Shown here: piece after piece, positions 48,027 to 56,712 of the stretch
How the letters are laid out: each line of letters opens with the position of its first letter
How positions within the stretch are numbered: position 1 is the stretch's first letter
DNA from: Tissierellia bacterium
GTDB taxonomy: Bacteria > Bacillota > Clostridia > Tissierellales > Peptoniphilaceae
Assembly (NCBI GenBank): GCA_012728755.1
Contig: JAAYEL010000040.1
Location: 1-58,900, forward strand
Direction of reading: 5' to 3'
DNA length: 58,900 nt
Made by a program: the position numbers and the translations under genes
The notes under the pieces: generated by a model
Told to the model about the DNA's origin: nothing
What the model saw: the letters and a program-made list of their open reading frames with translations, nothing else
Database searches by the model: none

Positions 48027-48854
48027 TTGAAGGATGCTATTTCGGTTAAGGAGATTGAGCGTTCTTTGCAGAAGAAATATAAGAAAGATACTTTTTCGAA
48101 GTTTTTGAAGGCTTTGGAGAAGTATGAGTTGGTTAAAGATGGGGACAGGGTGGCTGTTGGGATGTCTGGTGGTAAGGATTCGTTGATACTTGCTAAGATG
48201 TTTCAACTGTTGAAGAGGTTTTCGAAGGTGGATTTTGAGCTTGATTTTGTGGCGATGGATCCTGGATTTTCGAAAGAGAATCGAAAGAAGCTCGAGGATA
48301 TTTGTGAGTATTTGGAGATTCCAGTGAAGGTTTATGAATCGGATATATTTGAGGTTACTGAGAGAGTGGCTAAGGATAATCCATGCTATTTGTGTGCGAG
48401 GATGAGAAGAGGTTTCTTGTATGCAAAGGTAAAGGAGCTAGGATTTAATAAGTTGGCGCTGGGACATCATTTTAATGACGTGATTGAGACTACTATGTTA
48501 AATGTATTGTGGAATGGTAGTTATAAGACGATGATACCTAAGTTGAAAAGCGAGAATTTTGAAGGGCTTGAACTTATTAGACCACTGTATTTGGTTGAAG
48601 AAAGAGATATTATTAGATGGCTTAATAATTCGGGAATCGTACCGATGGATGAGGCATGTCCGATAGTTAAAGTTAAGAAAGAAAGCCAAAGGGCTAATGT
48701 TAAGGCATTGATCGAGGGATTGAAGGAGTTAAATCCTGTCGTGGAAAAGAATATTTTCAAATCAGCGGAGAATATTTCACTAAAAGCAGTGCTTGGTTTT
48801 GATATCGATGGGAAGAAGCATTCATTTTTAGATGAATATGATGAAAGGAATTAA
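48027..48854 (+). CDS. TtcA-like tRNA thiolation enzyme (ATP pyrophosphatase family)
   Basis: TtcA-family enzymes put sulfur into tRNA (2-thiocytidine or related) using ATP and an iron-sulfur cluster. The 275-residue product has the PP-loop GMSGGKDSL, the cysteine pair CYLCARMRR and a third cysteine in DEACPIVK, and GHHFNDVIETTMLN. The start is uncertain: TTG 48027 with AGG 6 bp upstream is the first usable codon after a stop at 47985. It lies 1 bp before uppP. Confidence 0.85.
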   Translation: MKDAISVKEIERSLQKKYKKDTFSKFLKALEKYELVKDGDRVAVGMSGGKDSLILAKMFQLLKRFSKVDFELDFVAMDPGFSKENRKKLEDICEYLEIPVKVYESDIFEVTERVAKDNPCYLCARMRRGFLYAKVKELGFNKLALGHHFNDVIETTMLNVLWNGSYKTMIPKLKSENFEGLELIRPLYLVEERDIIRWLNNSGIVPMDEACPIVKVKKESQRANVKALIEGLKELNPVVEKNIFKSAENISLKAVLGFDIDGKKHSFLDEYDERN

Positions 48855-48855
48855 T

Positions 48856-49740
48856 ATGTTAGATATATTAAAAGTAATAATTTTAAGTATAGTTGAGGGA
48901 TTGACTGAGTTTTTGCCAGTTAGTTCGACAGGACATTTGATACTTGTAAATGAGATATTGAAGTTGTCGCCTGAACAATTTGCAAATTCATTTAATGTTA
49001 TCATTCAGCTTGGAGCCATTTTAGCTGTAGTGGTGATCTATTGGAATAAGCTAAATCCGTTTCCAAAAACTAAATTGGTGAATGGAGATTTTCCGGCAAA
49101 GTTAAAAGACCCGAATACTGAAAATAGGATTCCTAAGAAGATCTATTATTGGTTTACAAAAAATAGTACAGTTGAGCTTTGGTTAAAGATTGCTGTTGCG
49201 ATAATACCGTCTCTTGTGCTTGGATTATTATTTGAAGAAAAGATAGATGAATTGTTATTTCACCCGATGCCAGTGGCAGCTGCTTTAATAGTTTATGGGA
49301 TAATAATTATTTTGTTGGAAGAAAAAAATAAAGGCAGAAGCGATTATAAGTATACGGATCCTGTTCAGGTAACATTTAAGACGGCATTTTTGATTGGATG
49401 TTTTCAAGTGCTTGCGATGTGGCCAGGAACTTCAAGATCAGCTGCGACGATAATTGGTGCGATGATTCTTGGACTTAATAGATATGCTGCGGCAGAGTTT
49501 TCGTTTTTCCTTGCGATACCAACTATGATTGGAGCTACTTTACTTAAGTTAATTAAGATGCCAGCACTAGCATTTAGCCAATGGATGTTGATTTTATTAG
49601 GTTTTGTACTTTCATTTATCGTGGCATATATCGTAATAAAGAAGTTCTTAGCATTCGTACAAAAAAACGACTTCAAAGTGTTTGGTTATTATAGAATCGT
49701 CCTTGGGATTATAGTAATATTGATTTTTAGAGTTTTTTAG
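48856..49740 (+). CDS. uppP: undecaprenyl-diphosphatase
   Basis: UppP (BacA) dephosphorylates undecaprenyl diphosphate for cell-wall synthesis and gives some bacitracin resistance. ATG 48856, behind AAAGGA, gives 294 residues with about eight membrane helices. The two active-site motifs EGLTEFLPVSSTGHL and PGTSRSAATI are intact. In-frame ATG codons inside the upstream gene are rejected. It is translated with the TtcA-like gene. Confidence 0.96.
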   Translation: MLDILKVIILSIVEGLTEFLPVSSTGHLILVNEILKLSPEQFANSFNVIIQLGAILAVVVIYWNKLNPFPKTKLVNGDFPAKLKDPNTENRIPKKIYYWFTKNSTVELWLKIAVAIIPSLVLGLLFEEKIDELLFHPMPVAAALIVYGIIIILLEEKNKGRSDYKYTDPVQVTFKTAFLIGCFQVLAMWPGTSRSAATIIGAMILGLNRYAAAEFSFFLAIPTMIGATLLKLIKMPALAFSQWMLILLGFVLSFIVAYIVIKKFLAFVQKNDFKVFGYYRIVLGIIVILIFRVF

Positions 49741-49779
49741 TTAGGCATTATGGGTATACACTCACTTAAGAGGTGATAT

Positions 49780-50274
49780 ATGGAAGCTTTAAGATTAAGA
49801 CAAATGGAAATTGTTTCGTTATTAGATGGAGCGGATAAATTATTGGAGATATATGATCAAAGACAAAGTAAGCAATCAAGAAGTCATCAAACGCTTGATA
49901 ACCTTTCATATATTAAAGGAGTTAAGCAACAAGCTGACAAAATAATGAAGGCTAAATCGAATTTATCTTTGAGATATGTAAAAAATACTTTTGTCGACTT
50001 TGCTAATAGAGTTGATGCTGTAGTACCTATAGGAAATATACTTTCTAAATCTCCTACATTTAATGTTAATTATAAGAAAGATGGGCTAATTAGCCAGTTT
50101 GTAAATGATTTGAATGTGAGGATGGTAACTGTTGACATAGGAAACTATGTTAAAGATTTGAAAAGAATTAAGACAACTTTGCTTAGAGAATTAAGAAAAA
50201 TCGAAAGGCAAAAAGAAGAAGTCGAGATTAAAGAAAAATTCAATGATATGATAGATAAGATATCACAAATATAA
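49780..50274 (+). CDS. conserved-looking helical protein, unknown function
   Basis: The 164-residue product is soluble, basic and mostly helical, with heptad-like segments at both ends (LRELRKIERQKEEVEIKEKF near the C-terminus). No signal or membrane segment is seen. AGAGGTGAT precedes the ATG. It follows uppP by 39 bp and ends in a terminator. I do not recognise the family. Confidence 0.7.
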   Translation: MEALRLRQMEIVSLLDGADKLLEIYDQRQSKQSRSHQTLDNLSYIKGVKQQADKIMKAKSNLSLRYVKNTFVDFANRVDAVVPIGNILSKSPTFNVNYKKDGLISQFVNDLNVRMVTVDIGNYVKDLKRIKTTLLRELRKIERQKEEVEIKEKFNDMIDKISQI

Positions 50275-50292
50275 GGGGCTAAGCCCCTTTTT
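50273..50292 (+). terminator. terminator after the helical protein gene
   Basis: AAGGGGC (50273-50279), loop TAA, GCCCCTT (50283-50289), then T-rich. It also abuts the end of the converging peptidase gene. Confidence 0.8.
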
Positions 50293-50875
50293 ATGTTACC
50301 TTTATATAATACTCTTTTGCAGAAAAGTATACTGCCTTATTATTCAATACATACCATCTATCATCTGTATCTTCCCAGGCGTTAATAATTCTGAAAAATT
50401 CAAGCCCATCAAATTCCACATAGCCAACACCCAAAACCCAATGCCATTCGATTGGTGATTGAGCCAGAAGTATGCCAAGTGGATGATTTTTCTCGATTGA
50501 TGATTTTATCTCTTTAGAGTTAATAACTGATTTATAGCCTAAATCATATCCTCTAGATTTAAAATACCTCTTAGCTTTTGAAGCTACTGTGACAATCGGT
50601 CCATTTCCGATTTTTGAGTGAATATATTTGAAGGTTTTATCGACATCATTATCTATAAGGAGCCCATCGAATCCTTGATTTTCAAAAAAGATACATAGAT
50701 TTGTTATAAAAGTCGCCCCACAGTGATTTTTAGCAAAGGAATTATAGTTTTTCATCTGAGCCCAATTAATATTTGAATAATTGATTTTCATCTCACCTGT
50801 AAGGTCCAAATCTAGGTCTTCACCTTTGATGATTCCGTATTTCATTGTTTTTAGGTTTTTTAGTTTATTTTTCAT
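50291..50875 (-). CDS. papain-like (C39-like) cysteine peptidase
   Basis: The 194-residue product has a papain-fold triad: Cys52 in NHCGATFITN, His145 in IEWHWVLGV and Asn165 in INAWEDTDDRW. It lacks a signal peptide or membrane segment, so it may act inside the cell or be an unlinked immunity or processing enzyme; the substrate is unknown. No ribosome-binding site is visible. An extended -10 (TGATATAAT) ends 6 bp before the ATG, so the message may be leaderless. ATG 50845 is an alternative start. Confidence 0.72.
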   Translation of the reverse strand: MKNKLKNLKTMKYGIIKGEDLDLDLTGEMKINYSNINWAQMKNYNSFAKNHCGATFITNLCIFFENQGFDGLLIDNDVDKTFKYIHSKIGNGPIVTVASKAKRYFKSRGYDLGYKSVINSKEIKSSIEKNHPLGILLAQSPIEWHWVLGVGYVEFDGLEFFRIINAWEDTDDRWYVLNNKAVYFSAKEYYIKVT

Positions 50876-50881
50876 ATTCTA

Positions 50882-50913
50882 ATTATATCAAAGATGGAAG
50901 AGCAAAGTATAAT
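50882..50913. promoter_or_regulatory. divergent -10 elements of the peptidase and DUF5711-like genes
   Basis: TATAAT on the minus strand (50882-50887, extended by TGA) and on the plus strand (50908-50913). The -10 elements are 20 bp apart, so the two polymerase sites overlap. -35 elements are poor. Confidence 0.45.
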
Positions 50914-50950
50914 ATGGTAAGATAAATATATCAAAAAAAGAAGGTAAGAT

Positions 50951-51961
50951 ATGAAAAAGAGTAGCATATTAAAGATATTAGGAGTCGTGGCACTTCTTAT
51001 AATCGGATTTTTAATATATAGAGATTATCAATTTAATACGGTTAGTACAGATCCTTTTAGTATGTATATTGCGATGGATAAGAGCTATAATGATGTCTCT
51101 GTAGTAGGAGATGTCCTATATTACCGCGATAAACAAACGCTTTATGGAATCAAAAAGAAGGAAGATACTAATGAAGTTATTTTTTCGAAAGAGCTTGAAG
51201 CTGGCATAAAGACTATCATTTATGACAAATACATTTATGTAGTTAGTCCAAATAGCGTTGAACTATTAAATAGAAAAAATGGGAAGACTAATAGGGTTAT
51301 TGAAAACTTAGATAGCTTAACATTTGCTGAAAAACATGGAGATAATATTATTGGATATGCCGACAAAAGCGCATATATCTGGTCTCTAGATTTGAAAAAT
51401 GAAAAGAAACTTTCATTTGACCAAACACCTGCAAAGGTTAGAAAAGAGGGAAATCTTTATAGTGTTATCTTGGTAAATAGCGACGCAGGAATCATTAAAT
51501 CAAGATATCAAGTCTTTGAAAATGATAAGATGATTTATGACATATCATCCGTAGATGAGGTATTTCTTTACAGTGATTTTATTGGAGCAAATAAGCATAT
51601 AGTTGCTACAAATAGATATATTTATTTATTTGAAATGAACGTCTTGGTGAAAAAGACTTTGGTAAAAAATCCAATCGCTTTTGATTCCCAAAATGGCATG
51701 ATTGCTGTACTTGACTACAAAAGTTTAAAAGTATATAACAGTGATTTAGCCCTTCAAGATAACCTAAATATCAATTTTGAAGTCGATAAGATAAAGTTTA
51801 GAGAAAACTCGATAACAATTATCGGAGATAGAAATGTCGGGGTATACGAAAATAAAAATCTACTAGAGATGCCAATAGGAGAATATCAGGGAATAGCAAT
51901 TAACGACTTTGGCACATATATTATTTTTGAAAATAGAGTTGAAAAGGTTAAGTCATATTAG
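50951..51961 (+). CDS. membrane-anchored DUF5711-like protein
   Basis: The 336-residue product has one N-terminal membrane helix (about residues 5-23) and an extracytoplasmic domain made of repeated short beta strands with aromatic and charged turns, like a beta-propeller (DUF5711 type). No function is known. An AAGGTAAG site precedes the ATG. It is followed 8 bp later by mscS and DUF951, probably one operon. Confidence 0.7.
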   Translation: MKKSSILKILGVVALLIIGFLIYRDYQFNTVSTDPFSMYIAMDKSYNDVSVVGDVLYYRDKQTLYGIKKKEDTNEVIFSKELEAGIKTIIYDKYIYVVSPNSVELLNRKNGKTNRVIENLDSLTFAEKHGDNIIGYADKSAYIWSLDLKNEKKLSFDQTPAKVRKEGNLYSVILVNSDAGIIKSRYQVFENDKMIYDISSVDEVFLYSDFIGANKHIVATNRYIYLFEMNVLVKKTLVKNPIAFDSQNGMIAVLDYKSLKVYNSDLALQDNLNINFEVDKIKFRENSITIIGDRNVGVYENKNLLEMPIGEYQGIAINDFGTYIIFENRVEKVKSY

Positions 51962-51969
51962 GAGAAAAT

Positions 51970-52827
51970 ATGGAAGTAATAGAAAAGACATTTATTGATA
52001 TAGTAAAAGAAGTGATGTTAAAGGAAAACGGGGATTTCAGCTTAATAGGGAAGATAATAATCATCGCAATATCTATGATTATCGCATGGATACTGGTTTT
52101 GATTTTTGAGAAAATGTTTAGTTCAAGGATTTTGAAAAAAGCGTTAATGGGTCGTAATGAAACAAAAGCAAGGACAATCGGCTCGATATTTAAGAGTTTT
52201 ATAAAAGTCTTTATATTTGGTTTTACTGCTTTATTTATACTTGATTTTCTAGGATTTAATATTAGTTCACTCTTAGCAGTGGCTGGGATTGGTGGTATCG
52301 CAATCGCATTTGCTGCCCAATCTATAGTAAGTGATGTTATCACGGGAGCATTTATCCTACTTGAAAATCAATATAATGTCGGGGATATCGTAAATATCGC
52401 TGGCATCCAAGGAACCATCATCGATATGGGGATCCGCGTAGTTACAGTAAAGGACCTATCTGGAGCCATTCATATAGTGCCAAATGGACAGGTAAAGACA
52501 GTCACTAATTTTACAAAAGGGAATATGCGAGTAGCAGTAGACCTTCTAATCCCGCATGATGTGATTTATGAAGATGCAAAGAATGTAATTGAGAAAGTAA
52601 TAGAAGAAATTGGAGAGGAAAATCCGCTATATCAAACTAAACCAGAAGTTGTAGGAATTACTTCATATGATTCGTTTGGATATATCGTTCAAGTAGTCTC
52701 ATCATCTAAAAATGGTGATCAATGGGCTGCTTCAAGAATGATTAGAGAAAAGGTTTTGGAAGCGCTTAGGTTAAATGGTATGGATGATTTCAATGATTCG
52801 ATCAAATATGTAAAGAAGGAAGTATGA
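51970..52827 (+). CDS. small-conductance mechanosensitive channel MscS family
   Basis: MscS channels open under membrane tension and release osmolytes. The 285-residue product has an N-terminal helix, two further membrane segments, and the pore-lining helix SSLLAVAGIGGIAIAFAAQS, followed by the beta domain (NQYNVGDIVNIAGIQGTI) and a C-terminal domain. It overlaps the DUF951 gene start. The length is typical of MscS proteins. Confidence 0.93.
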   Translation: MEVIEKTFIDIVKEVMLKENGDFSLIGKIIIIAISMIIAWILVLIFEKMFSSRILKKALMGRNETKARTIGSIFKSFIKVFIFGFTALFILDFLGFNISSLLAVAGIGGIAIAFAAQSIVSDVITGAFILLENQYNVGDIVNIAGIQGTIIDMGIRVVTVKDLSGAIHIVPNGQVKTVTNFTKGNMRVAVDLLIPHDVIYEDAKNVIEKVIEEIGEENPLYQTKPEVVGITSYDSFGYIVQVVSSSKNGDQWAASRMIREKVLEALRLNGMDDFNDSIKYVKKEV

Positions 52828-53066
52828 TGGCAAAATACAAACTAAATGATATAGTAACACTAAAAAAAGGACATCCCTGCGGAGAAAACAAATGGGAAAT
52901 CCTTCGAACTGGTGTCGATATAAAGGTGAAATGCCTTGGATGTGACAAACAAATCTGGTTAACTAGAATTGAATTTGAAAAACGTCTAAGAAAAATCCAA
53001 AATGAAAAAGGCAAATTCGTCTCAATAGTAAATTACGAAAGTGAAGAACCTAAGGCACAAGAATAA
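52827..53066 (+). CDS. DUF951 protein
   Basis: The 79-residue product matches DUF951: KKGHPCGENKWEILRTGVDI, then KCLGCDKQIWLTR, giving Cys pairs likely to bind metal. The family is small, cytosolic and uncharacterised. ATG 52827 overlaps the mscS stop, and AAGGAAG (52815-52821) is 5 bp upstream; ATG 52824 is too close to it. MscS-DUF951 pairs are common in Firmicutes. A strong terminator follows. Confidence 0.9.
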   Translation: MAKYKLNDIVTLKKGHPCGENKWEILRTGVDIKVKCLGCDKQIWLTRIEFEKRLRKIQNEKGKFVSIVNYESEEPKAQE

Positions 53067-53077
53067 AAAAAAGATGA

Positions 53078-53106
53078 GGAGTTTGACAAAGTCAAACTCC
53101 TTTTTT
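53078..53106 (+). terminator. terminator of the DUF5711-mscS-DUF951 operon
   Basis: GGAGTTTGAC (53078-53087), loop AAA, GTCAAACTCC (53091-53100), then six T. Confidence 0.92.
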
Positions 53107-53117
53107 AATAAAAGGAA

Positions 53118-53134
53118 AGCGACCAAAGGTCGCT
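53118..53134. repeat. hairpin before array C, like the one before array A
   Basis: AGCGACC (53118-53124), AAA, GGTCGCT (53128-53134). The same stem at 43738-43755 precedes array A; each lies about 20 bp before the first unit. No T-run follows here. Confidence 0.7.
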
Positions 53135-53154
53135 AACTGAATTTGAGAAGCTCA

Positions 53155-53302
53155 GTTCCTAAGAGTTTTGGGAAAACAGGGAAGTTCTTAGGACCGATGA
53201 TGAGTTTTCGTCCTAAGAGTTTGCCTAGAAATGACAAGTTCTTAGGACCAGTGCTCGATTTTAGTCCTAATAAAATGACGAAAAAGACGACACTCTTAGG
53301 AC
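53155..53302. repeat. array C: three inverted-repeat units, 54-bp period, variant arms
   Basis: Units start at 53156, 53210 and 53264, again exactly 54 bp apart. Arms are 9 bp (GTCCTAAGA / TCTTAGGAC) around a 21-bp loop, so the symmetry centres keep the 54-bp period. Compared with arrays A and B one C is missing in the left arm and one G in the right, a co-ordinated change. Unit 1 starts TTCCTAAGA; unit 3 has GTCCTAATA. It lies between converging transcription units, just before the pfkB terminator. Confidence 0.88.
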
Positions 53303-53311
53303 AATAGTTAT

Positions 53312-53335
53312 AAAAAAGGAGCCCTAAGGCTCCTT
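53312..53335 (-). terminator. terminator of the PfkB-type kinase gene
   Basis: GGAGCC (53318-53323), loop CTAA, GGCTCC (53328-53333); on the minus strand five to six T follow. Confidence 0.88.
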
Positions 53336-53336
53336 C

Positions 53337-54299
53337 TTATAGTTTAAATGTATCTTCTTCTTTAACTTCTGCTTCTTTTAGTTGTTCTATCTTTACTTTT
53401 TTGAATACTTCTTCTACTTGTTCTTTTGATGCTAGGTCTTCTACAAAGGCTGTAGCAGATGCAGCTGCAGAGGCCATCTTGAATGCTTCTACTGGGTCAT
53501 TTTTTCTAACATATGGTCCGATAAAAGCTGCTATCATAGCATCTCTTGAATTAAATGAATTTACTTCAACACCTTCAACTCCATATGATCTGTATACGGC
53601 TTTGTCCTTTGTAAATAGGTATGAACCTTCTTTACCGATTGAAACGATTACGTTTTGAGCACCAAGGTCGATGCATTTTAACCCGTATTCAATTAGTTTT
53701 TCTTCATCCGTGATAACATCAGCTTCATCAAACATAAGTGAAAGGTTATCTATATTTGGTTTGATTAGAAGCGGTTTGTCTTTTAGTCCATCAAGCATAT
53801 CTTTTGCTGGGATATCTGAGATAAATGAAGCTTTATTTGCAGTACATATCTCACTGATTCTTTTGTAGATATTAATCGGAAGATTTTTAGGTAAAGATCC
53901 TCCCATAACTACGATATCACCTTCTCTAACTCTTGATAAAAAGTATAGAAGTTCTTCAATTTGCTCTTCTTCAATCCTTGGTGAGATACCAGCGATCGTC
54001 ATCTCTTCTTTGTCTGTCTTAATTCTAATAGTTGTTCTGTTATCCTCTTCGATATCGATGAAATAGTCTTGAATGCCTCTTTCATTAAACCAATCTCTTA
54101 TAAAGTCTCCAGGATATCCACCTAAAAATCCTGTTACCACACTTGGCATACCAAGATTATATAACATCCTTGATACATTGATTCCTTTACCACAAGGATA
54201 TTTGAATGATTGAGTCGTTTGAGTAAACGAATCAGTATTTAATTCCTTTACGTAGGAAATCATATCCAAAGCTGGGTTTAAGGTTACCGTATAAATCAT
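53337..54299 (-). CDS. PfkB-family sugar kinase (1-phosphofructokinase/tagatose-6-phosphate kinase-like)
   Basis: The start MIYTVTLNPALDMISYVKEL and the CGKGINVSRML segment match FruK and LacC kinases, which phosphorylate a sugar phosphate. From ATG 54299 (GGAGGT upstream) it is 320 residues. The usual anion-hole and base motif GAGD is NSRD (residues 250-253): the catalytic Asp253 is kept but both glycines are lost. No fruA or fruR gene is near. It may be catalytically altered, so the activity is uncertain. Confidence 0.8.
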   Translation of the reverse strand: MIYTVTLNPALDMISYVKELNTDSFTQTTQSFKYPCGKGINVSRMLYNLGMPSVVTGFLGGYPGDFIRDWFNERGIQDYFIDIEEDNRTTIRIKTDKEEMTIAGISPRIEEEQIEELLYFLSRVREGDIVVMGGSLPKNLPINIYKRISEICTANKASFISDIPAKDMLDGLKDKPLLIKPNIDNLSLMFDEADVITDEEKLIEYGLKCIDLGAQNVIVSIGKEGSYLFTKDKAVYRSYGVEGVEVNSFNSRDAMIAAFIGPYVRKNDPVEAFKMASAAASATAFVEDLASKEQVEEVFKKVKIEQLKEAEVKEEDTFKL

Positions 54300-54325
54300 A
54301 ATTACCTCCAATTGATACTATTCGA

Positions 54326-56218
54326 TTAAATAATATCACTTTTTTCATTTAGTTCAAATTTTTTCTGAGTAATAACATACTCATTATTTAATATATCCAT
54401 GAATTCTTCACCAGATATTGTTTCTTTTTCTAATAGATAAGATACGATCTCATGAAGCTTATCGACATTGTCCTTTAATATATCCAAAGCTCTTTGATGA
54501 GCAGCCGAGATAATCTCCATCACCTTATTGTCTATCTTATCATTAGTACCATGACTGGCAGACGACCTTGGATCTCCTCCAAGATATCTATTTGTAGGCT
54601 CTTCAAGCATGATAAAATCAAATTCTTCAATCATACCATACGATGAAACCATGGACCTTGCGATACGCGTTGCCTTTTGAATATCATTAAATGCACCAGT
54701 TGTCTTCGTATTAAAGATTAGCTCTTCAGCAGAACGACCACCTGTCAAAATCACTATTTGATTAAATAAATCTTCTTTTGACATCAATACTTTTTCTTCC
54801 TCTTCAACTTGCATAGTATAACCAAGTGCGCCAGAAGTCCTTGGTATGATGGTAATCTTTGTCACAGGAGCACTATCTTGTTGCATGGCTGCTACTAAGG
54901 CATGTCCTACTTCATGATAGGCAATCATCTCTTTTTCCTTTTGTGAGATTACCGCATTTTTCTTCTTGTGACCAGCTATTACTACTTCAACAGACTCTTG
55001 TAAATCATCCTCAGTTACCTGATCTCTACCTTCACGAACCGCACGCAATGCACCTTCATTAATAATATTTGCCAAATCGGCACCAGAAGCACCAGCAGTC
55101 ATCTTTGCGATATTTTTCAAATCAACATCATCTTGCATGATAACTTTCTTAGCGTGAACCTTTAAGATTTCTTCTATTCCTTTTATATCTGGAAGCTCAA
55201 CTCTAACTTGTCTATCAAAACGTCCCGGTCTTGTAAGCGCAGGATCAAGAATCTCCGGTCTGTTTGTAGCTGCAAGTATGATAACGCCACTTGAAGCATC
55301 AAAACCGTCCATCTCATTTAGCAACTGATTAAGAGTTTGTTCTCTTTCATCATTGCCACTAAATCCAGCCGTATCTCTTTTTTTACCAATCGCATCAATC
55401 TCATCTATAAACACTATACAAGGCGCTTTTTCATTGGCTTGTTTGAATAAGTCTCTTACTTTTAATGCGCCAAGCCCTACGAACATCTCGACAAATTCCG
55501 AACCAGAAATCGAGAAAAATGGTACTTCAGCTTCTCCCGCCACTGCTTTAGCTAACAGGGTTTTTCCAGTACCTGGAGGTCCAACTAATAGCACTCCTTT
55601 AGGTGAAATGGCTCCAATTTTCGAATATTTCTTTGGATTATGAAGAAAGTCTACTATCTCAAGTAAGCTTTCCTTTGCTTCATCTTGTCCAGCCACATCC
55701 GTAAATGATATACCAGTTTGAGCCTTTACATAAACCTTTGCATTCGATTTTCCAAAACTCATCGAATTACCACCGGTGATTTGTTTAGTCAAAAATCTTC
55801 CAGCAAAAACAAATATTAGTATCATCGGTATTAGCGTAATAAAATACGAAAGAATTGGATTTGTTGGTGGGCTAATCTTTCTGTTAAAAGTAGCACCTGA
55901 ATCTAATAGCCTATTTGTAAGGTCGGGGTCATTCCACTTTCCAACCTTGTAAACTTGTGGGTTTTCCTTATCTTTATCTTCTTTTAATGTGTACCTATAT
56001 TCATAGCCTTCTTCTTGAACTTTATCGATTTTCTTCTCATCTATCATCTTCAAAAAGTCACTATAACTAACTTCTTTTACACTATCACCTGTAAGCGTAG
56101 GAAGTAGTAAAAATTGAAAAAGAAGGACTGTAATCATTATTAGTATCGAAAAGAAATACAAAGGCTTTCTATCTTTATTATCATTGCCCTTAGGCTTTTT
56201 ATCATTATCTTTATTCAT
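54326..56218 (-). CDS. ftsH: ATP-dependent zinc metalloprotease FtsH
   Basis: FtsH is a membrane-anchored AAA+ protease for membrane and regulatory proteins. ATG 56218, preceded by AGGAGGATAT, gives 630 residues; an upstream in-frame start is rejected. Two N-terminal membrane helices flank an extracytoplasmic loop. The AAA+ domain has GPPGTGKT, CIVFIDEIDAIG and ATNRPEILDPALTRPGRFDR, and the zinc site is AYHEVGHALV. The end (after the zinc domain) is of normal length. Confidence 0.97.
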   Translation of the reverse strand: MNKDNDKKPKGNDNKDRKPLYFFSILIMITVLLFQFLLLPTLTGDSVKEVSYSDFLKMIDEKKIDKVQEEGYEYRYTLKEDKDKENPQVYKVGKWNDPDLTNRLLDSGATFNRKISPPTNPILSYFITLIPMILIFVFAGRFLTKQITGGNSMSFGKSNAKVYVKAQTGISFTDVAGQDEAKESLLEIVDFLHNPKKYSKIGAISPKGVLLVGPPGTGKTLLAKAVAGEAEVPFFSISGSEFVEMFVGLGALKVRDLFKQANEKAPCIVFIDEIDAIGKKRDTAGFSGNDEREQTLNQLLNEMDGFDASSGVIILAATNRPEILDPALTRPGRFDRQVRVELPDIKGIEEILKVHAKKVIMQDDVDLKNIAKMTAGASGADLANIINEGALRAVREGRDQVTEDDLQESVEVVIAGHKKKNAVISQKEKEMIAYHEVGHALVAAMQQDSAPVTKITIIPRTSGALGYTMQVEEEEKVLMSKEDLFNQIVILTGGRSAEELIFNTKTTGAFNDIQKATRIARSMVSSYGMIEEFDFIMLEEPTNRYLGGDPRSSASHGTNDKIDNKVMEIISAAHQRALDILKDNVDKLHEIVSYLLEKETISGEEFMDILNNEYVITQKKFELNEKSDII

Positions 56219-56335
56219 ATATCCTCCTGAAAATATATTATAACACAATTAGCATTATAACCTCTAAACTTGTTTAAATAATGGATTTTACCTGATTAAA
56301 GCTAATAATGGGGTATACATACTGTGAAATTATAC

Positions 56336-56364
56336 TTGATTTATTGGTAAAATTCGGGTATAAT
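56336..56364 (+). promoter_or_regulatory. promoter of the thioredoxin operon
   Basis: TTGATT (56336-56341), 17 bp, TATAAT (56359-56364), about 30 bp before the trxA start. Confidence 0.7.
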
Positions 56365-56394
56365 TAAAAAGTATGTAACAGTAAGGAGGAAACA

Positions 56395-56712
56395 ATGATA
56401 AGAGAAATTAAAGAAACAGAATTTAGAGATGCTATAAATAGCGACAGCGAAAAGATCAAAGTCGTTGATTTTTACGCAACATGGTGCAACCCATGTAATA
56501 TGCTTTCACCTATATTAGAACAATTAGATGCAAATAACGAAAACCTTGATATATATAAGATTGACGTAGATGCTAATTCAAGACTAGCAGATGAGTTAGA
56601 TATTAACTCAGTACCATCAGTATTTTTCTACAAAGGTGGAGAAATTAAGAAAATCGTTCTAGGATTTCAACCGCTTCAAAGCTTACAAAGTATAGTGGAT
56701 CAAATCAAATGA
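56395..56712 (+). CDS. thioredoxin with a CNPC active site
   Basis: Thioredoxin reduces protein disulfides. The 105-residue product has the fold and cis-proline Pro74 (NSVPSVFF). The redox motif is WCNPC (Cys31, Cys34) rather than the usual WCGPC, which would alter redox potential. AAGGAGG precedes the ATG. It overlaps the next gene by 4 bp (ATGA), so the two form one operon and probably one redox system. Confidence 0.92.
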   Translation: MIREIKETEFRDAINSDSEKIKVVDFYATWCNPCNMLSPILEQLDANNENLDIYKIDVDANSRLADELDINSVPSVFFYKGGEIKKIVLGFQPLQSLQSIVDQIK

